Source: Ureaplasma sp. (GTDB lineage Bacteria; Bacillota_I; Bacilli_A; Mycoplasmatales; Mycoplasmoidaceae). Taken from it: 58,247 bases of DNA. Location: NCBI GenBank assembly GCA_020024775.1, contig JAHHTF010000002.1, positions 1 through 58,247 of the forward strand. The letters are read 5' to 3'. Below the pieces are notes generated by a model. That model was not told the origin of the DNA. It saw only the letters and a program-made list of their open reading frames with translations, and made no database searches. The position numbers and the translations under genes were made by a program. This document shows, in pieces, positions 9,174 to 19,620 of the stretch (position 1 is the stretch's first letter; every line of letters begins with the position of its first letter).

Positions 9174-9863
9174 TTAGTTGTTTGAAATAACAACTTTAAC
9201 ACCTTTACCCATAGTTGGAGATAATGAGATGTTTTGAATGTATGTACCTTTTACAGTACTTGGTTTTTTAGATTTTAATAAAGCAATAACTGCTTCAACG
9301 TTTTCTAAAATATCTTCTGTTTTAGAAGAAACTTTTCCAACTGAAATATGAATGTTTCCATATGAGTCAGTTCTGTATTCAGTTCTTCCTTTTTTAAATT
9401 CTTCAGCTGTTTTTAAAGTATCAGTTGTAACTGTTCCAGTTTTTGGGTTAGGCATTAATCCTCTTGGACCTAATACTTTACCATATTTAGCTAATGCTGG
9501 CATCATTTTAGCAGTTGTAATAATTAAATCAATTTTTGGAATTAATTTTTCAATATCTTGGATCATATCTGCTCCACCAAAATAATCAATTCCTGCTTTT
9601 TTCGCTGCATCTGCATTTAATGTATCATCTAATACTAAAATTCTAATTACTTTACCATTTGATTTAGGTAATGCAATTGAACCTCTTAATTGTTGTTCAA
9701 CTTTAGTAGTGTCTAAGTTTAATTTAACTGCTAAATCAATTGAACCATCAAATTTAGAGTATGAAGTTTTTTTAGCCAATTCAATTGCTTCATTTAATGG
9801 GTAAGCTTTATTTTTTTCAACTAAGTCAGAAACTTTTTTTAAGTTTTTAGTTAATTTAGCCAT
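9174..9863 (-). CDS. rplA: 50S ribosomal protein uL1
   Basis: A 229-residue protein of the L1 stalk that moves deacylated tRNA out of the E site; it also represses its own operon in many bacteria. Seen: FDGSIDLAVKLNLDTTKVEQQLRGSIALP, the signature KYGKVLGPRGLMPNPKTGTVT, and the C-terminal IQNISLSPTMGKGVKV. Normal length. It follows rplK with a 2-bp gap, the universal L11-L1 pair. Confidence 0.97.
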   Translation of the reverse strand: MAKLTKNLKKVSDLVEKNKAYPLNEAIELAKKTSYSKFDGSIDLAVKLNLDTTKVEQQLRGSIALPKSNGKVIRILVLDDTLNADAAKKAGIDYFGGADMIQDIEKLIPKIDLIITTAKMMPALAKYGKVLGPRGLMPNPKTGTVTTDTLKTAEEFKKGRTEYRTDSYGNIHISVGKVSSKTEDILENVEAVIALLKSKKPSTVKGTYIQNISLSPTMGKGVKVVISNN

Positions 9864-9865
9864 GA

Positions 9866-10324
9866 TTATTTACCTTTTTTGTAGATTGGATCTACACCTT
9901 CAATAACAATACCCATTTGTTTAGCAGTTCCAGCAATCATTCTTAAAACAGCTTCTTCATCATAAGCGTTTGTATCTGGTAATTTGTATTTAGCAATTTC
10001 TAATGCTTTAGCTTTTGAAATAGTAGCTACTTTTTCTTTAATTTGGTCTTTAGCACCAGATTTTAAGTTAGCAGCTTCTTTTAATAAAATTGTAACTGGA
10101 GTAGTTTTTAAGATGAAATCATAAGATTTATCTTTATACGCAGTAATAATAGTTGGAACTACTTTACCCATTTGATCTTTTGTTTTATCGTTGAATTCTT
10201 TTGTGAATTCAGCCATGTTAATACCAACAGATGCTAATGCTGGACCTGGTTTAGCTTGTCCACCAATAAGGTTTAACTTAGCAACTCTAGTAATTTCTTT
10301 TGTTTGTTTAGCTTTTGGAGTCAC
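9866..10324 (-). CDS. rplK: 50S ribosomal protein uL11
   Basis: A 152-residue protein of the GTPase-associated centre, binding 23S rRNA near the thiostrepton site. Seen: KLNLIGGQAKPGPALASVGINMAEFTKEFN (a Pro-rich N-terminal domain slightly divergent from the usual GKANPAPPVGPALGQ), then VTILLKEAANLKSGAK and a C-terminal domain ending IAGTAKQMGIVIEG. I chose the GTG at 10322-10324: AAGAAGG lies 8 nt upstream. The in-frame TTG at 10330 is only 2 nt from it and too close. Expression probably starts from a structured leader (10325-10420). Confidence 0.93.
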   Translation of the reverse strand: MTPKAKQTKEITRVAKLNLIGGQAKPGPALASVGINMAEFTKEFNDKTKDQMGKVVPTIITAYKDKSYDFILKTTPVTILLKEAANLKSGAKDQIKEKVATISKAKALEIAKYKLPDTNAYDEEAVLRMIAGTAKQMGIVIEGVDPIYKKGK

Positions 10325-10420
10325 ACGCAATACCTTCTTTCTATAAATGTATTCGTTACGTGGTAAATAATGATGGTACTTTCATCTCCCACATGCACGC
10401 AAAATAGTTATCTAAAAAGT
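10325..10420 (-). promoter_or_regulatory. rplK leader with possible L1-binding hairpin
   Basis: On the minus strand the leader contains ATGTGG ... CCACGT enclosing GAGATGAAAGTACCATC, a small hairpin (GATG / CATC). In many bacteria the rplKA leader mimics the 23S rRNA site of L1 for feedback control. The position and a stem with an internal GATGAAAG loop are suggestive, but I did not verify a full match to an L1 operator model. Confidence 0.4.
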
Positions 10421-10546
10421 ACTTATATAACCTTATTATTATATAATAATTTTTCTCGTTTGCAAATCTAAGTCTTTTTTTATAATTGAACCTAGCAGTT
10501 AATTCAACTGCATTTTTTTAATTATATTTACATTAAAGGAGAATTT

Positions 10547-11335
10547 ATGAAATATATCACTTGATTAAAAAATAGAAACCTATCAAGTACAACCATTGAA
10601 ATTTATCTTAACAATGCAAACAAATGAAAACTTTATTTAGCTAACAGAAATCCGAATAAAACTTTATTTGTAAACTATATCAATGATTATGCAACTAATC
10701 ATAAACCCAGAAGTATTAAATTAGTTTATTATTCAATTCTTTCATTGTTTAAATTCGAAAAGAAATTCAAACTGATTTTAGAATGCAAGGATTTGAAACT
10801 TCCTAGTATTCAATATCATTTAAAATCTACAATCACTTTGAATGATTTTAAAAATCTAAAGAAACCTAAATCTAATAACTTTTTAGATCAAAGAAATTAT
10901 CTGATTTTTCATTTATTATTCTTCACTGGATTAAGAGCTTCTGAATTATTAAGATTTGATAAATCATTAATCTATGATTCAAACAAGTTATTAATCCAAG
11001 GGAAAGACAATAAATATCGGGTAATATTTTTAAACGATAAATTATTAAAACTATTAAATAATTGAAAACACCCTAAGGTTTGTATTGCATCTAATAAAAA
11101 ACTATTAACCATTAAACAATTAAATGTAATTGTTAAAGAGTTTTGTTTAAATAATTTTAATAAGTACATTACTACTCATGGGTTAAGAAGAAGCTATGCA
11201 ACTAACTTATTAAAGAATAATGTAAACATTGAAGTAGTTAGAAGAATTCTTGGTCACACTAATATTAATACTACATCTAATTATTTACATTATACAGACG
11301 ATGAAATAATTTATGAAATCAAAAAGGTTTTATAA
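10547..11335 (+). CDS. Tyrosine recombinase (XerC/D-like integrase)
   Basis: A 262-residue site-specific recombinase. The N-terminal SAM-like DNA-binding part (about 1-95) is followed by a catalytic domain with LLFFTGLRASELLRF (first catalytic Arg, about 133), THGLRRSYATNLL (His-x-x-Arg, about 208-211), ILGHTNINTT (His, about 232) and NYLHY (the nucleophile Tyr region, about 243). Trp codons at 6, 27 and near 175 are TGA, so the gene is adapted to code 4. ATG 10547 follows AAAGGAG. It is the first gene of a plus-strand island inside a minus-strand region, followed by two small genes and tRNA-Arg. It could be the chromosome-dimer Xer, a phase-variation recombinase, or an element integrase; sequence alone does not decide. 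Confidence 0.88.
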
Positions 11336-11375
11336 AATTAACTTATTAAATCAATTAATACCAAAAGGAAATATT

Positions 11376-11720
11376 ATGGTTAAATATATCATTTTAGAAC
11401 AAACCCAAGATCTTTGTTTAGAAACAATTGAATTTGTTTTAAGAAATGCAACTTATGCATCATGTATGGATTTATATAATAAGAACGATTTGTTTAAAGA
11501 ATTTCAAACAAATGGATATTATGTTATTAATACAGGTATTGATGAACAAGATACATTTAAAAGAAATAATCTTTATTCTAAATTTCATTTAAAAACAAAA
11601 ATGATTTCTGATGATCAATTAGATCAAATCAAGAAACACATTAATGATTTAAGAATCCAAAATAAACCTATTCATCTTAGCTTCAAAGATTTAGAACTAG
11701 ACTTAGATTTAATTAAATAA
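11376..11720 (+). CDS. Small protein of unknown function (recombinase operon)
   Basis: A 114-residue protein, acidic and soluble-looking. I prefer the ATG at 11376 because AAAAGGAAA lies 6 nt upstream; an upstream in-frame ATG at 11313 overlaps the recombinase and lacks a Shine-Dalgarno. No family recognised. The C-terminal ending PIHLSFKDLELDLDLIK resembles the ending of the next gene (TITLSFKDTDIEIILNN), suggesting they are distant paralogues. It lies 40 bp after the recombinase and is probably co-transcribed. Confidence 0.7.
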   Translation: MVKYIILEQTQDLCLETIEFVLRNATYASCMDLYNKNDLFKEFQTNGYYVINTGIDEQDTFKRNNLYSKFHLKTKMISDDQLDQIKKHINDLRIQNKPIHLSFKDLELDLDLIK

Positions 11721-11741
11721 TAAAGGATGAAATAATTAAAT

Positions 11742-12071
11742 ATGAATAACTATTATTTAATATTAGCTAAGAACCAAAGCGTTGATAAAAAAGATGTAAG
11801 CTTAAATATCAGAATCATTAATGATACATACAATGTAAGAATCAATAAGTTAGATGATGTAATAGAAAATGCTAAGGATGCTAAAGCATTAATATTATTA
11901 TCTTGATCTAAAGCAGAACCTTTATGATATTTACAATTTGCATTAGAACAAAAGAATATACTATGTACTGTTATTGATGAATCTTGATACCAAGAAATCA
12001 TTAATGAAAACAAATCTACTATTACATTGAGTTTCAAAGATACAGATATAGAAATCATCTTAAACAACTAA
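11742..12071 (+). CDS. Small protein of unknown function, apparent paralogue of its neighbour
   Basis: A 109-residue protein seen only when TGA is read as Trp (residues near 55, 60 and 82: LLSWSKAEPLWYLQF, DESWYQE). ATG 11742 is preceded by AAAGGATGAAATAATTAAAT. No family recognised; the alternating strand/helix look (YYLILAKN, ALILLSW, ILCTVIDE) suggests a small alpha/beta domain. The shared C-terminal LSFKD motif with the 114-residue neighbour and the 21-bp spacing argue for a duplicated gene pair acting together. Confidence 0.7.
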
Positions 12072-12081
12072 TAGATATATA

Positions 12082-12109
12082 AAATAGAAACCAAACAAAT
12101 GGTTTCTAT
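12082..12109 (+). terminator. Hairpin after the recombinase operon
   Basis: The stem TAGAAACCA / TGGTTTCTA with an 8-nt loop lies 11 bp after the last stop and just before tRNA-Arg. Only a short T/A-rich tail follows, so it may be a weak terminator or an RNA-processing hairpin for the tRNA. Confidence 0.6.
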
Positions 12110-12113
12110 ATAA

Positions 12114-12190
12114 GCACCATTAGCTTAATTGGAAAGAGCGTATGTCTTCGGAACATAAGGTTATGGGTTCAAATCCTATATGGTGTGCCA
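12114..12190 (+). tRNA. tRNA-Arg (anticodon UCG)
   Basis: A complete 77-nt cloverleaf: acceptor GCACCAT / ATGGTGT, D arm GCTT..GAGC with TTGG, anticodon stem TATGT / ACATA with loop CTTCGGA (anticodon TCG, reading CGA), a 5-nt variable loop, T arm ATGGG-TTCAAAT-CCTAT, discriminator G and encoded CCA. Identity is assigned from the anticodon. Confidence 0.92.
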
Positions 12191-12202
12191 TTATAAAAAA
12201 CA

Positions 12203-12228
12203 AAATCTGAGATTGCCTCAGATTTTTA
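12203..12228. terminator. Bidirectional terminator between tRNA-Arg and the giant lipoprotein
   Basis: The stem AAAATCTGAG-ATTGC-CTCAGATTTTTATTTT has T-rich tails on both strands and lies between two convergent units, so it can serve both. Confidence 0.9.
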
Positions 12229-12243
12229 TTTTATATATGATTA

Positions 12244-15200
12244 TTATTTACTGATTGGACCAACAGTTAATGTGTTAGTAGCTGAGTCGAAGTTTCATCC
12301 ATCTCCAGATGTAGTTGGAATGTGAGGGATTCAAGGAGATTTTGGAGAAACTTGAACAGTGAATGTATATTGTGTTCCTGATGAATTTGTTACTGGATTG
12401 AATGTAGGCTTACTATATACAAATTCACCACTATATGGAGGATTACCAAATGCACCCATCAAGGCTCAATTTAAATCATCAGAGACTGTTGGTTTATTTC
12501 CACCAGATCCTGTAATACATGCTTTAGCTGACGCTGCTATAGGATCAAATACTCCATGTCAATCAATACCTTCTCTAAATTGTCCTACCAAAATACCTTG
12601 TGATGATGAATAACCAGAAGTAATTGTATTTGTGGCTTGGTCATATGTTAAGTATTGACCTCCATCAAAGTTAACTTTAACAGTTGGGTCTAATTTAACT
12701 ACACATTTAACTTTAGCTAAGAATGGAACTCCTTGGCCACCGTATGGACCTGATTGATCAACAAAATCAATTGATGAAATTAATAGATCTGGAAGACTTG
12801 TATGTAATTGAGTCTTAATATTATTTATAGCTGTTTCTTTTGTTGATGGGTCACTTGGTTTTCAAACATTACGCATGTTTTCAGTCATGGTGTTTGAAAT
12901 ATTCATTGCTACTGTAGAGTCAATTTGAACAGGAGGAACATATGCATTTTTTGTAACTGTTAATGTATTAGTCTTTGAATCAAAACTATATTGGTTTTGT
13001 GAAAAGTCAGGAATAGATGGGATTCATGATGCAGCTGGTAAAATTTCAACTTTAAGAATATATTTTTTTACACCAGTAGATGATGTTTCAAAAGAACCTG
13101 AAATATTATTTCCTAGACGGTATTCACCTGGAGCAAAAGCATATTGGAAATTTTGATTAATGTCATTTCTAATAACATTTATATCTGGGTTTTCAGTATT
13201 TGTAATATAGGATTCAACTGAAGGACCTCCATAAAGATCATTACAAACACTTCAGAATTGGTATGCTCAATTAATATCTGGTCTAAATTGGCCAATTAAT
13301 ATAGGATAAGTCTTAATTGAATTTCCATTTAATGTTAAGAAATTATTTTTTGGAAGATTAACTGGAATTGTTGGATCTAAATCTATAGTACATGAGTATT
13401 GACTTAAACAATCAGGCACACCTTCTTCTCATTGTTCTGATTCACATGTAAATGTAATATTTGTAACTTTAACACTAGGAACAAGTGTTTGAATTTGACT
13501 TTTAATATTATCTTTTGCTTTTTGTTCAGAAGATGGTTCGTTTGCTTTTCAAACTTCTCTCATGTTTGTCATGATGTCTGTATTAATAGTACTTGAAGCG
13601 TCTTCAGAAATATTTGGAACTTTAGTTGCAATAGGAGCTTTTACTGTTAGAGTAGTGTTAGAAACATCAAATGATGAACTTGTTGGAATACTTAAGCTTC
13701 CTAAACCAGTTAAAGTAAATGATGGTTTATATTGAATATATGTACCTGTTTCATCTCTATTAGAAGTTAACTCACTAACAGTTAAGTATTTAGATGAAAT
13801 AACATCGTTTGTTTTTAAAGCTTCATTTAGTTGAGTAACTACTTGATCATCTGGAAGAATTTGATTAATAGATGAGATTGTAGATGTAATAGTAGCTAAA
13901 ATTGATTGTAAGTCAGCTTCTGTTAAACTAGCTGGAACTGGAACACTACTTTTAATAGCAGATGCAGTAGTTACTGATGTTCCATTTGTAGTTAATTCAG
14001 CTGTTGAGTTTGGTAAAACTAAGTTTTTTTCTGAACTTAAGTTAACAGTTACAGTATAAGCAACATAACCATCAATAGTTGAAGGTACAATTGATACACT
14101 TGCTACTGAAACACTATTATCATGGATTTCAGAAATAGCTAAAACTTTTTCAGAAATTGCATTTTGAATTTGTTGTTCAGTCATTCCATCTGTAACAGTA
14201 GAAATAGCAGAAGTAATTGCAGTGTTTAATTCACCCATTACTGAATCTTGAAGTGTTAATGTTTGTTTAATACCTGATTGGATTGAAGCTGTTGTTTTAA
14301 TAGATTTATTTGTAACTGTGAATTTAGAATCTGATGCAAAGTTTAATTGGTTAGCTGTATCAAATTGAACAGTTGCAAAGTATTTAACAAATACATCTGA
14401 TGTACTAGCATCTTTTTCTAATGTAACCGATTGAACTGTAATGTTGTTTGGAGCCATGAAATCTAAACCACTGATTCTTGATTTAATACTATCTTGTGCA
14501 GTCATTACACTTGCTTCATCTGTTATTTTACTAATTTCATCTGAAACAATATTATAAACTGATGTCATATCGCTTGCTGTTAATGTAACATCTGTTGAAA
14601 TTGTTGTTTTGATTGGAGTAGTAGTTGAAATTGTTGTTCCACTAACTGTTATTCCATCAGATGAACTTGGTAATACAATATTCTTTTCAGAATGTAGATC
14701 TAATGAAACTGAATATGCCACAAAACCTTCTACTGTACTTTTAGTTAATGTAACATTGTTTGCAGTAATCGAATTAGTAGATAATTCTGAAATACCATTA
14801 ACTGCAGTTGATACTTTTTGTTTTATTTGTTCTTCAGATTCTTCTTTAGTTACTGATGAAATCACATTTGTGATTGCTGTTCTTAATTCAGTTAATATAG
14901 ATGCAGATAATGTAATATCTTGTTTAAATTTTGTTTGAATTGATGTTTTTGTTCTAACAGTTTGATCTGTTACATCAAATTGATCATTTGTTGGTATTAC
15001 AAGTGTTTTATCTTTAAGATTGAATGTAAATTCTGCAAAATATTTAACATAGTCTGCTGATGAATTATCAGGAGTTAGTACAACTTCAGAGATTGTAATG
15101 TTATTTGAACTCATAAAGTTTAATGCTTCAATTTCTGTTTTTATAGATTGTTTAGCGTTAGGAACTTCTGAGCTACTTGTTAAACTACTAATTTTAGTAT

Positions 15201-17505
15201 TTAAGATATTATAAATAGCGGTCATGTTTTCAACAGTTAAATCTACTTCAGCAGAAATTGTAGTTTTAATTGGAGCATCTGTTGAAACATTCATACCTTT
15301 TACTGTCATTCCATTAGATGAATTAGGTAATATGATATTCTTTTCTGAATGTAAATCTAATGATACTGAATAAGCTACTTTTTTATCAACTGTGCTCTTA
15401 GTTAATACTACATTAGTTGCTGTAATACCATTTGCTTTTAAATTAGATATATTATTAACTTCTGCAATTACATTATCTTTAATTTGCTGTTCATTATCTG
15501 ATTCAGTTACTTTTGAAATTACATTATCAATTGCATTTTTTAAATCAACCAGAATAGATGAATCCAAACTAACTTCTGGTTTAATTTGTGTTTCTAGTGC
15601 TAATTTGGTTTTAACAGTTTGATCTGTTACTGTGAAAAAATCATTTTCTGGAATTACAACTGTTGCTGTATTTCCATTAAAAGTTAAGTCTACAAAATAT
15701 TTAACAAAAGCTGATGATGTTGTATCTTGAGTTAAATTAACATCTGTAACAATAACATTATTTGAGCTCATAAAGTTTAATTCATTAATTAGGGATTTAA
15801 TAACTTCTTTAGCATCAATTAATTGTGAAGCGCTAGTTAATATTTTCATTTGTTCACGAACAATATCATAAATTTCAGACATATTTTGAGCTGTTAATGA
15901 TACTTGAGTTAGGATTTGTGAGTGAATTGGATTAGGTGTAGATAAAATGTTTCCATTGACTGTTAATCCACCATCAGTTGCGATATCTAATGGATTAGCA
16001 CAATCTAATGTAACAGAAACACTATATTGTTGATAGAAATCATCAGCAACACTAGAAGTTACTGAAACTGATGATGCACTAATACCATTACTACTTAAAT
16101 CTGTAATTTTGTTTACTTCAGATTGAATTCTATTTTGAAGTGATTCTGTAGTTTCTGGAGCTACTAAATTAGTAATAATATCTGTGATTACTTTGTTGAT
16201 TTGAGTAATAGTTTCTGTAGATACAGCGACAGCATTTAAGTATTGTGCAGCAATTTTGTTTTTTACAGTAATTGTATTTGATGCAATTTCAAATGATGCA
16301 CTAGTATTTGGGAATACCAATTGTTTATCTGCTGGCGCACTTAAAGTAACAGCTGGTGCATAGTAATCAACATTACTTTCAGTTGTTTTATTCATTACAA
16401 TAGATGAAACTGTAACTTTGTTATCTTTGAATAATTGTACATTTCCAATTTCAGTAGTCAATTTTGTTTGAACTAAAGATTCATTTGCTGCTGATTTCAT
16501 TCCCTTAATTCCATTTTGAATTAAAGATAACACTTGACCTAACACTTCATCAGTTACTTCGATTTTATTGTTTACTGGTGGAGTTGGAGGAGTGACTGCA
16601 ATTGCTGTAGCAAATGGTTGAGTACTTGTTCATTGGTTGTCAGCAATTGTGAATGTTTCATTATCAGGAACTGTAATTGGTTTTGTTGGAGTTACTGATA
16701 AAGCAAATGATACGTTGTATTTAATTTGATCACCAACTGTTACTTCATTTAATTGTAAATTATCAACACTAATGTTGTTAGTTTTAATAACAGTTACTTC
16801 ATTTAATTTAGATAAGATAGTTTGTTTTGTTGCTTCTAAATTATCTTTATTGTTTAATGCAGCTAAATTATCTGTGAAAATAGTTGCAATTGCAGTAACA
16901 TCATCATTAGAGAATGATATATCCTTTTCTGGCTCAGGTTGTGGTTCAGGAGTTGGAGTAACTGTAATTTTAGTGGCTAATGGATTTTTTGTTGAAATAG
17001 TATTTCCATTAACATTGAAATATTCATTATCAGCTAATGTTAATTTTTTTCCAGATGATAATGTAATTGAAACATTATATTTAACGTCCACTGAACCTTT
17101 AACTGGAGTCATTTCAACACTAGCAACTGTTATCTTGTTAGTAGTAAAGAATGGAATTGCTTCTAATTGAGATTTAATTGATTCTTTTGTAGCATCAACT
17201 TGGTCTTCACTTGTCATGTTTGAAACAACACTAACCAATGCATCATTGATAGTTTTCAGTGTTTCTGCACTAACTTCAACATTTTCAGGTGTTGGAGTTG
17301 GAGTAGGCGTTGGACCCGGACTAGGTTCAGGTTGTGGTGTTGGAGTAGGATCAATTGGTTGATTTGGATTATCTTCTGGAGTTGTAGAATCTCCATCAAT
17401 ATTTCCACTACCACAAGAAGATACAGTCAATGCAATAGAAACAGGAATTGCAGCTAAAGCTACTGCACTAAATACTCCTGCAATAATTTTAGATTTTAAT
17501 TTCAT
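12244..17505 (-). CDS. Giant repeat-built surface lipoprotein (1753 aa)
   Basis: A predicted secreted lipoprotein: a basic N-terminus and hydrophobic core end in LTVSSC, with Cys31 as the lipidation site. A Pro/Thr/Glu linker (about 50-75, PTPTPTP-rich) follows. The rest is about 13 tandem modules of 105-115 residues (longer near the C-terminus). Each begins with a helix (as in MTAIYNILNTKISSLT), then a strand-rich part with a conserved NN-I-T/S-V turn, then T-V-x-(T/S)-x-x-P-I. Modules 4-10 (about 426-1190) alternate between two subtypes: B (AYSVSLDLHSEKN) and A (NFMSSNN, VKYF). The last two modules are longer and Trp-containing (some TGA, as in MRNVW). ATG 17505 has GGGAGA upstream. Probably a surface adhesin or antigen; no enzymatic motif is seen. 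Confidence 0.9.
12247..17270 (-). repeat. Tandem protein-module repeat region in the giant lipoprotein
   Basis: About 13 modules of about 330 bp cover most of the gene. Within roughly 13940-16230 the period is doubled (about 655 bp, an A+B pair): the stretch encoding AYSVSLDLHSEKN at about 15320-15370 recurs at about 14665-14715 and, modified, at about 14030-14070, while NFMSSNN or DFMAPNN recurs near 15770, 15110 and 14455. The divergence between copies argues for old duplications rather than recent expansion. Confidence 0.8.
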
Positions 17506-17559
17506 AATATTCTCCCTATAGTGTAAAAACTAAATTCATAAATAATATTACATACTTTT

Positions 17560-17565
17560 ATTATA
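17560..17565 (-). promoter_or_regulatory. -10 element of the giant lipoprotein gene
   Basis: TATAAT on the minus strand, about 55 nt upstream of the ATG at 17505, is the best -10 in the intergenic region. It implies a leader of about 45-50 nt carrying GGGAGA. No clear -35 is seen, as is common in mollicutes. Confidence 0.5.
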
Positions 17566-17633
17566 ACTCTTTATTAAGACTTTTTACCAAAAATTGTAAT
17601 CAGTGAGCTACCGTATCTTTGGTGATTATTTCA

Positions 17634-17660
17634 AATAAAAAAGAAGACAATAAGTCTTCC
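17634..17660 (-). terminator. Terminator of mgtE-uvrB
   Basis: The minus-strand hairpin GAAGAC-TTATT-GTCTTC is followed by TTTTTTATTTG directly after the uvrB stop. Confidence 0.9.
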
Positions 17661-17661
17661 T

Positions 17662-19620
17662 TTATTTATCATCCTTAGTACTTAGTTCGAAAATCAAATC
17701 CCTTAATTCTGCTGCTTTCTCATAATCTTGATCTTTTGCAGCTTGTAGCATTTGCTTCTTAAGTTCATTGATCATTTGCTTAACTGTTTTGCCTTTTGGG
17801 ATTTCATTATAATCAAATGCACTAATATTATCTCTAATAGGTTTAATAATAGTTTTAGGAATAATATTGTGTTCTTTATTATATTGTTCTTGAATCTTTC
17901 TTCTTCTAATTGTTTCATCTATTGCTATTTGCATAGATTCAGTAATGGTATCTGCATACATGATAACTCTACCATGTTCATTTCTAGCAGCCCTACCAAT
18001 GATTTGAATCAATGATTTATCATTTCTAAAGAATCCTGGTTTATCAGCATCTAAAATCATTACACAAGAAACTTCTGGAATATCTAACCCTTCTCTTAGA
18101 AGATTAATTCCAATTACACAATCATATAATCCTCTTCTTAAATCATTTAATATTTTTGTTCTTTGCAGGGTTTTTAATTCATTATGTAAATAAGCACATT
18201 TAATATTTTTATCATGTAAGAATTTTGTTAATTCTTCTGCAAACCTAATGGTCATTACATTGATAAATGTTTTTTCTTTTTTATCAATTTGTTTATGGAT
18301 TTCATTAATGATGTCATCAACTTGATATTCAGTTTTTCTAATTTGAATAATTGGATCTAATAATCCTGTTGGTCTAACAATTTGTTCTACAACTACATTA
18401 TCACTGTATTCTTTTTCTCATTCATTAGGAGTTGCAGAAACAAAAATAGAATATTTAATTTTATCTACAAACTCTTCGAAGTTCAATGGTCTGTTATCTA
18501 ATGCAGATGGTAGTCTAAAACCATATTCAACCAATGATTCTTTTCTTGATTTATCAGTATTAGACATCCCTCTAATTTGTGGAACAGAAATATGAGATTC
18601 ATCCATGATTAATAATCAATCATTCTTATCTGCAAAGAAATCAATAATGGTATAAGGTTGTTGTCCTGGTTCTCTTTGTTCTAAGTGTCTTGCATAGTTT
18701 TCAATCCCGTTACAATAACCAAATTCTAAAATCGATTCAATGTCATGATTTGTTCTTTGTTCAATCCGATGAGCTTCAACGAATTTATTTTCTTTATTGA
18801 ATTGTTTTACTCTTGCTTCTAGTTCAATGTTAATATCTTTAATGGCTTTATTTAAGTTATCTTCATTAATAATATATTCATTAGCACAAGTTAAATAAAA
18901 GGAATCAAGATTTTCTATTACATTAAAGTTTAATGAATCAACTTTAGATATCTTTTCAATTTCATCTCCAAAGAATGAAATTCTAATAAAGAAATCTTCA
19001 GTATATCCTAAACCAATTTCAACAACATCACCTTTGTTTCTAAAGGTTCCAGCTTTAACTTCAATGTTGTTACAATTATAATTTAGTTTAACTAAATGTT
19101 CTTTTAATTGTTTAATAGATATTTGTTGGTTCCTTTGAATATAAACAGTATGACCAACAAAATCTGCTCTTGACACAGATGCATAAATTGCAGCAACTGA
19201 AGCTACAACAATTACATCATCATGATGAGCTAATGAGTTTAATGTTGAAACTCTCATCTTTTCAATTTCTTTATTTGTTAAAGATGATTTTTCAATATAT
19301 AAATCTTTTCCTGGAATATATGCTTCTGGTTGATAATAATCGAAATAAGAAATAAAGAATTCAACTTTATTGTTAGGAAACAATTCTTTAAGTTCAGAAT
19401 ATAGTTGGGCTGCTAATGTTTTATTATGAGCCATTACTAATGTTTTTTTATTAAGATTATTAATTACATTTGCAATAGTAAAAGTTTTACCGGTCCCTGT
19501 TGCACCCAGTAAAACTTGAGATTTCTGATTCTTCTTTAAAATATTGTTAGTAAGTTGTTCAATTGCTTTTGGTTGATCTCCACTAGGAGATAAATTTGTT
19601 TTAAGTTCAAATTTAGCCAT
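17662..19620 (-). CDS. uvrB: Excinuclease ABC subunit B
   Basis: The 652-residue damage-verification helicase of nucleotide excision repair. Seen: Walker A GATGTGKTF (39-47), beta-hairpin region YYQPEAYIP (about 93-101), helicase motif MDESHISVPQIRGM, motif VI IIGRAARN, and the C-terminal UVR domain (about 615-650, QDYEKAAELRDLIFEL) that binds UvrC. Length is normal. In-frame TGAs are Trp. The ATG at 19620 directly abuts the mgtE stop (19621), so the two genes are co-transcribed and probably translationally coupled. uvrA and uvrC are not in this window. Confidence 0.96.

Noticed and set aside
10360..10390. Nine-codon leader peptide (MKVPSLFTT) in the rplK leader
   Set aside because: The GGGAG directly abuts the ATG, too close for initiation; the bases are more likely part of a hairpin.
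14609..15622. Plus-strand open frames inside the lipoprotein repeats (109 and 76 codons)
   Set aside because: They are antisense shadows of a strongly supported minus-strand gene; similar shadows recur with each repeat.
12244..17505. CRISPR-like periodic repeats
   Set aside because: The periodicity (~330 and ~655 bp) is of coding modules in an open frame, not short repeats with spacers.
17580..17635. GAGCTACC near 17610, resembling the IS end
   Set aside because: Only 8 bases match and the TTACTG/CAGTAA palindrome is missing, so it is likely chance.
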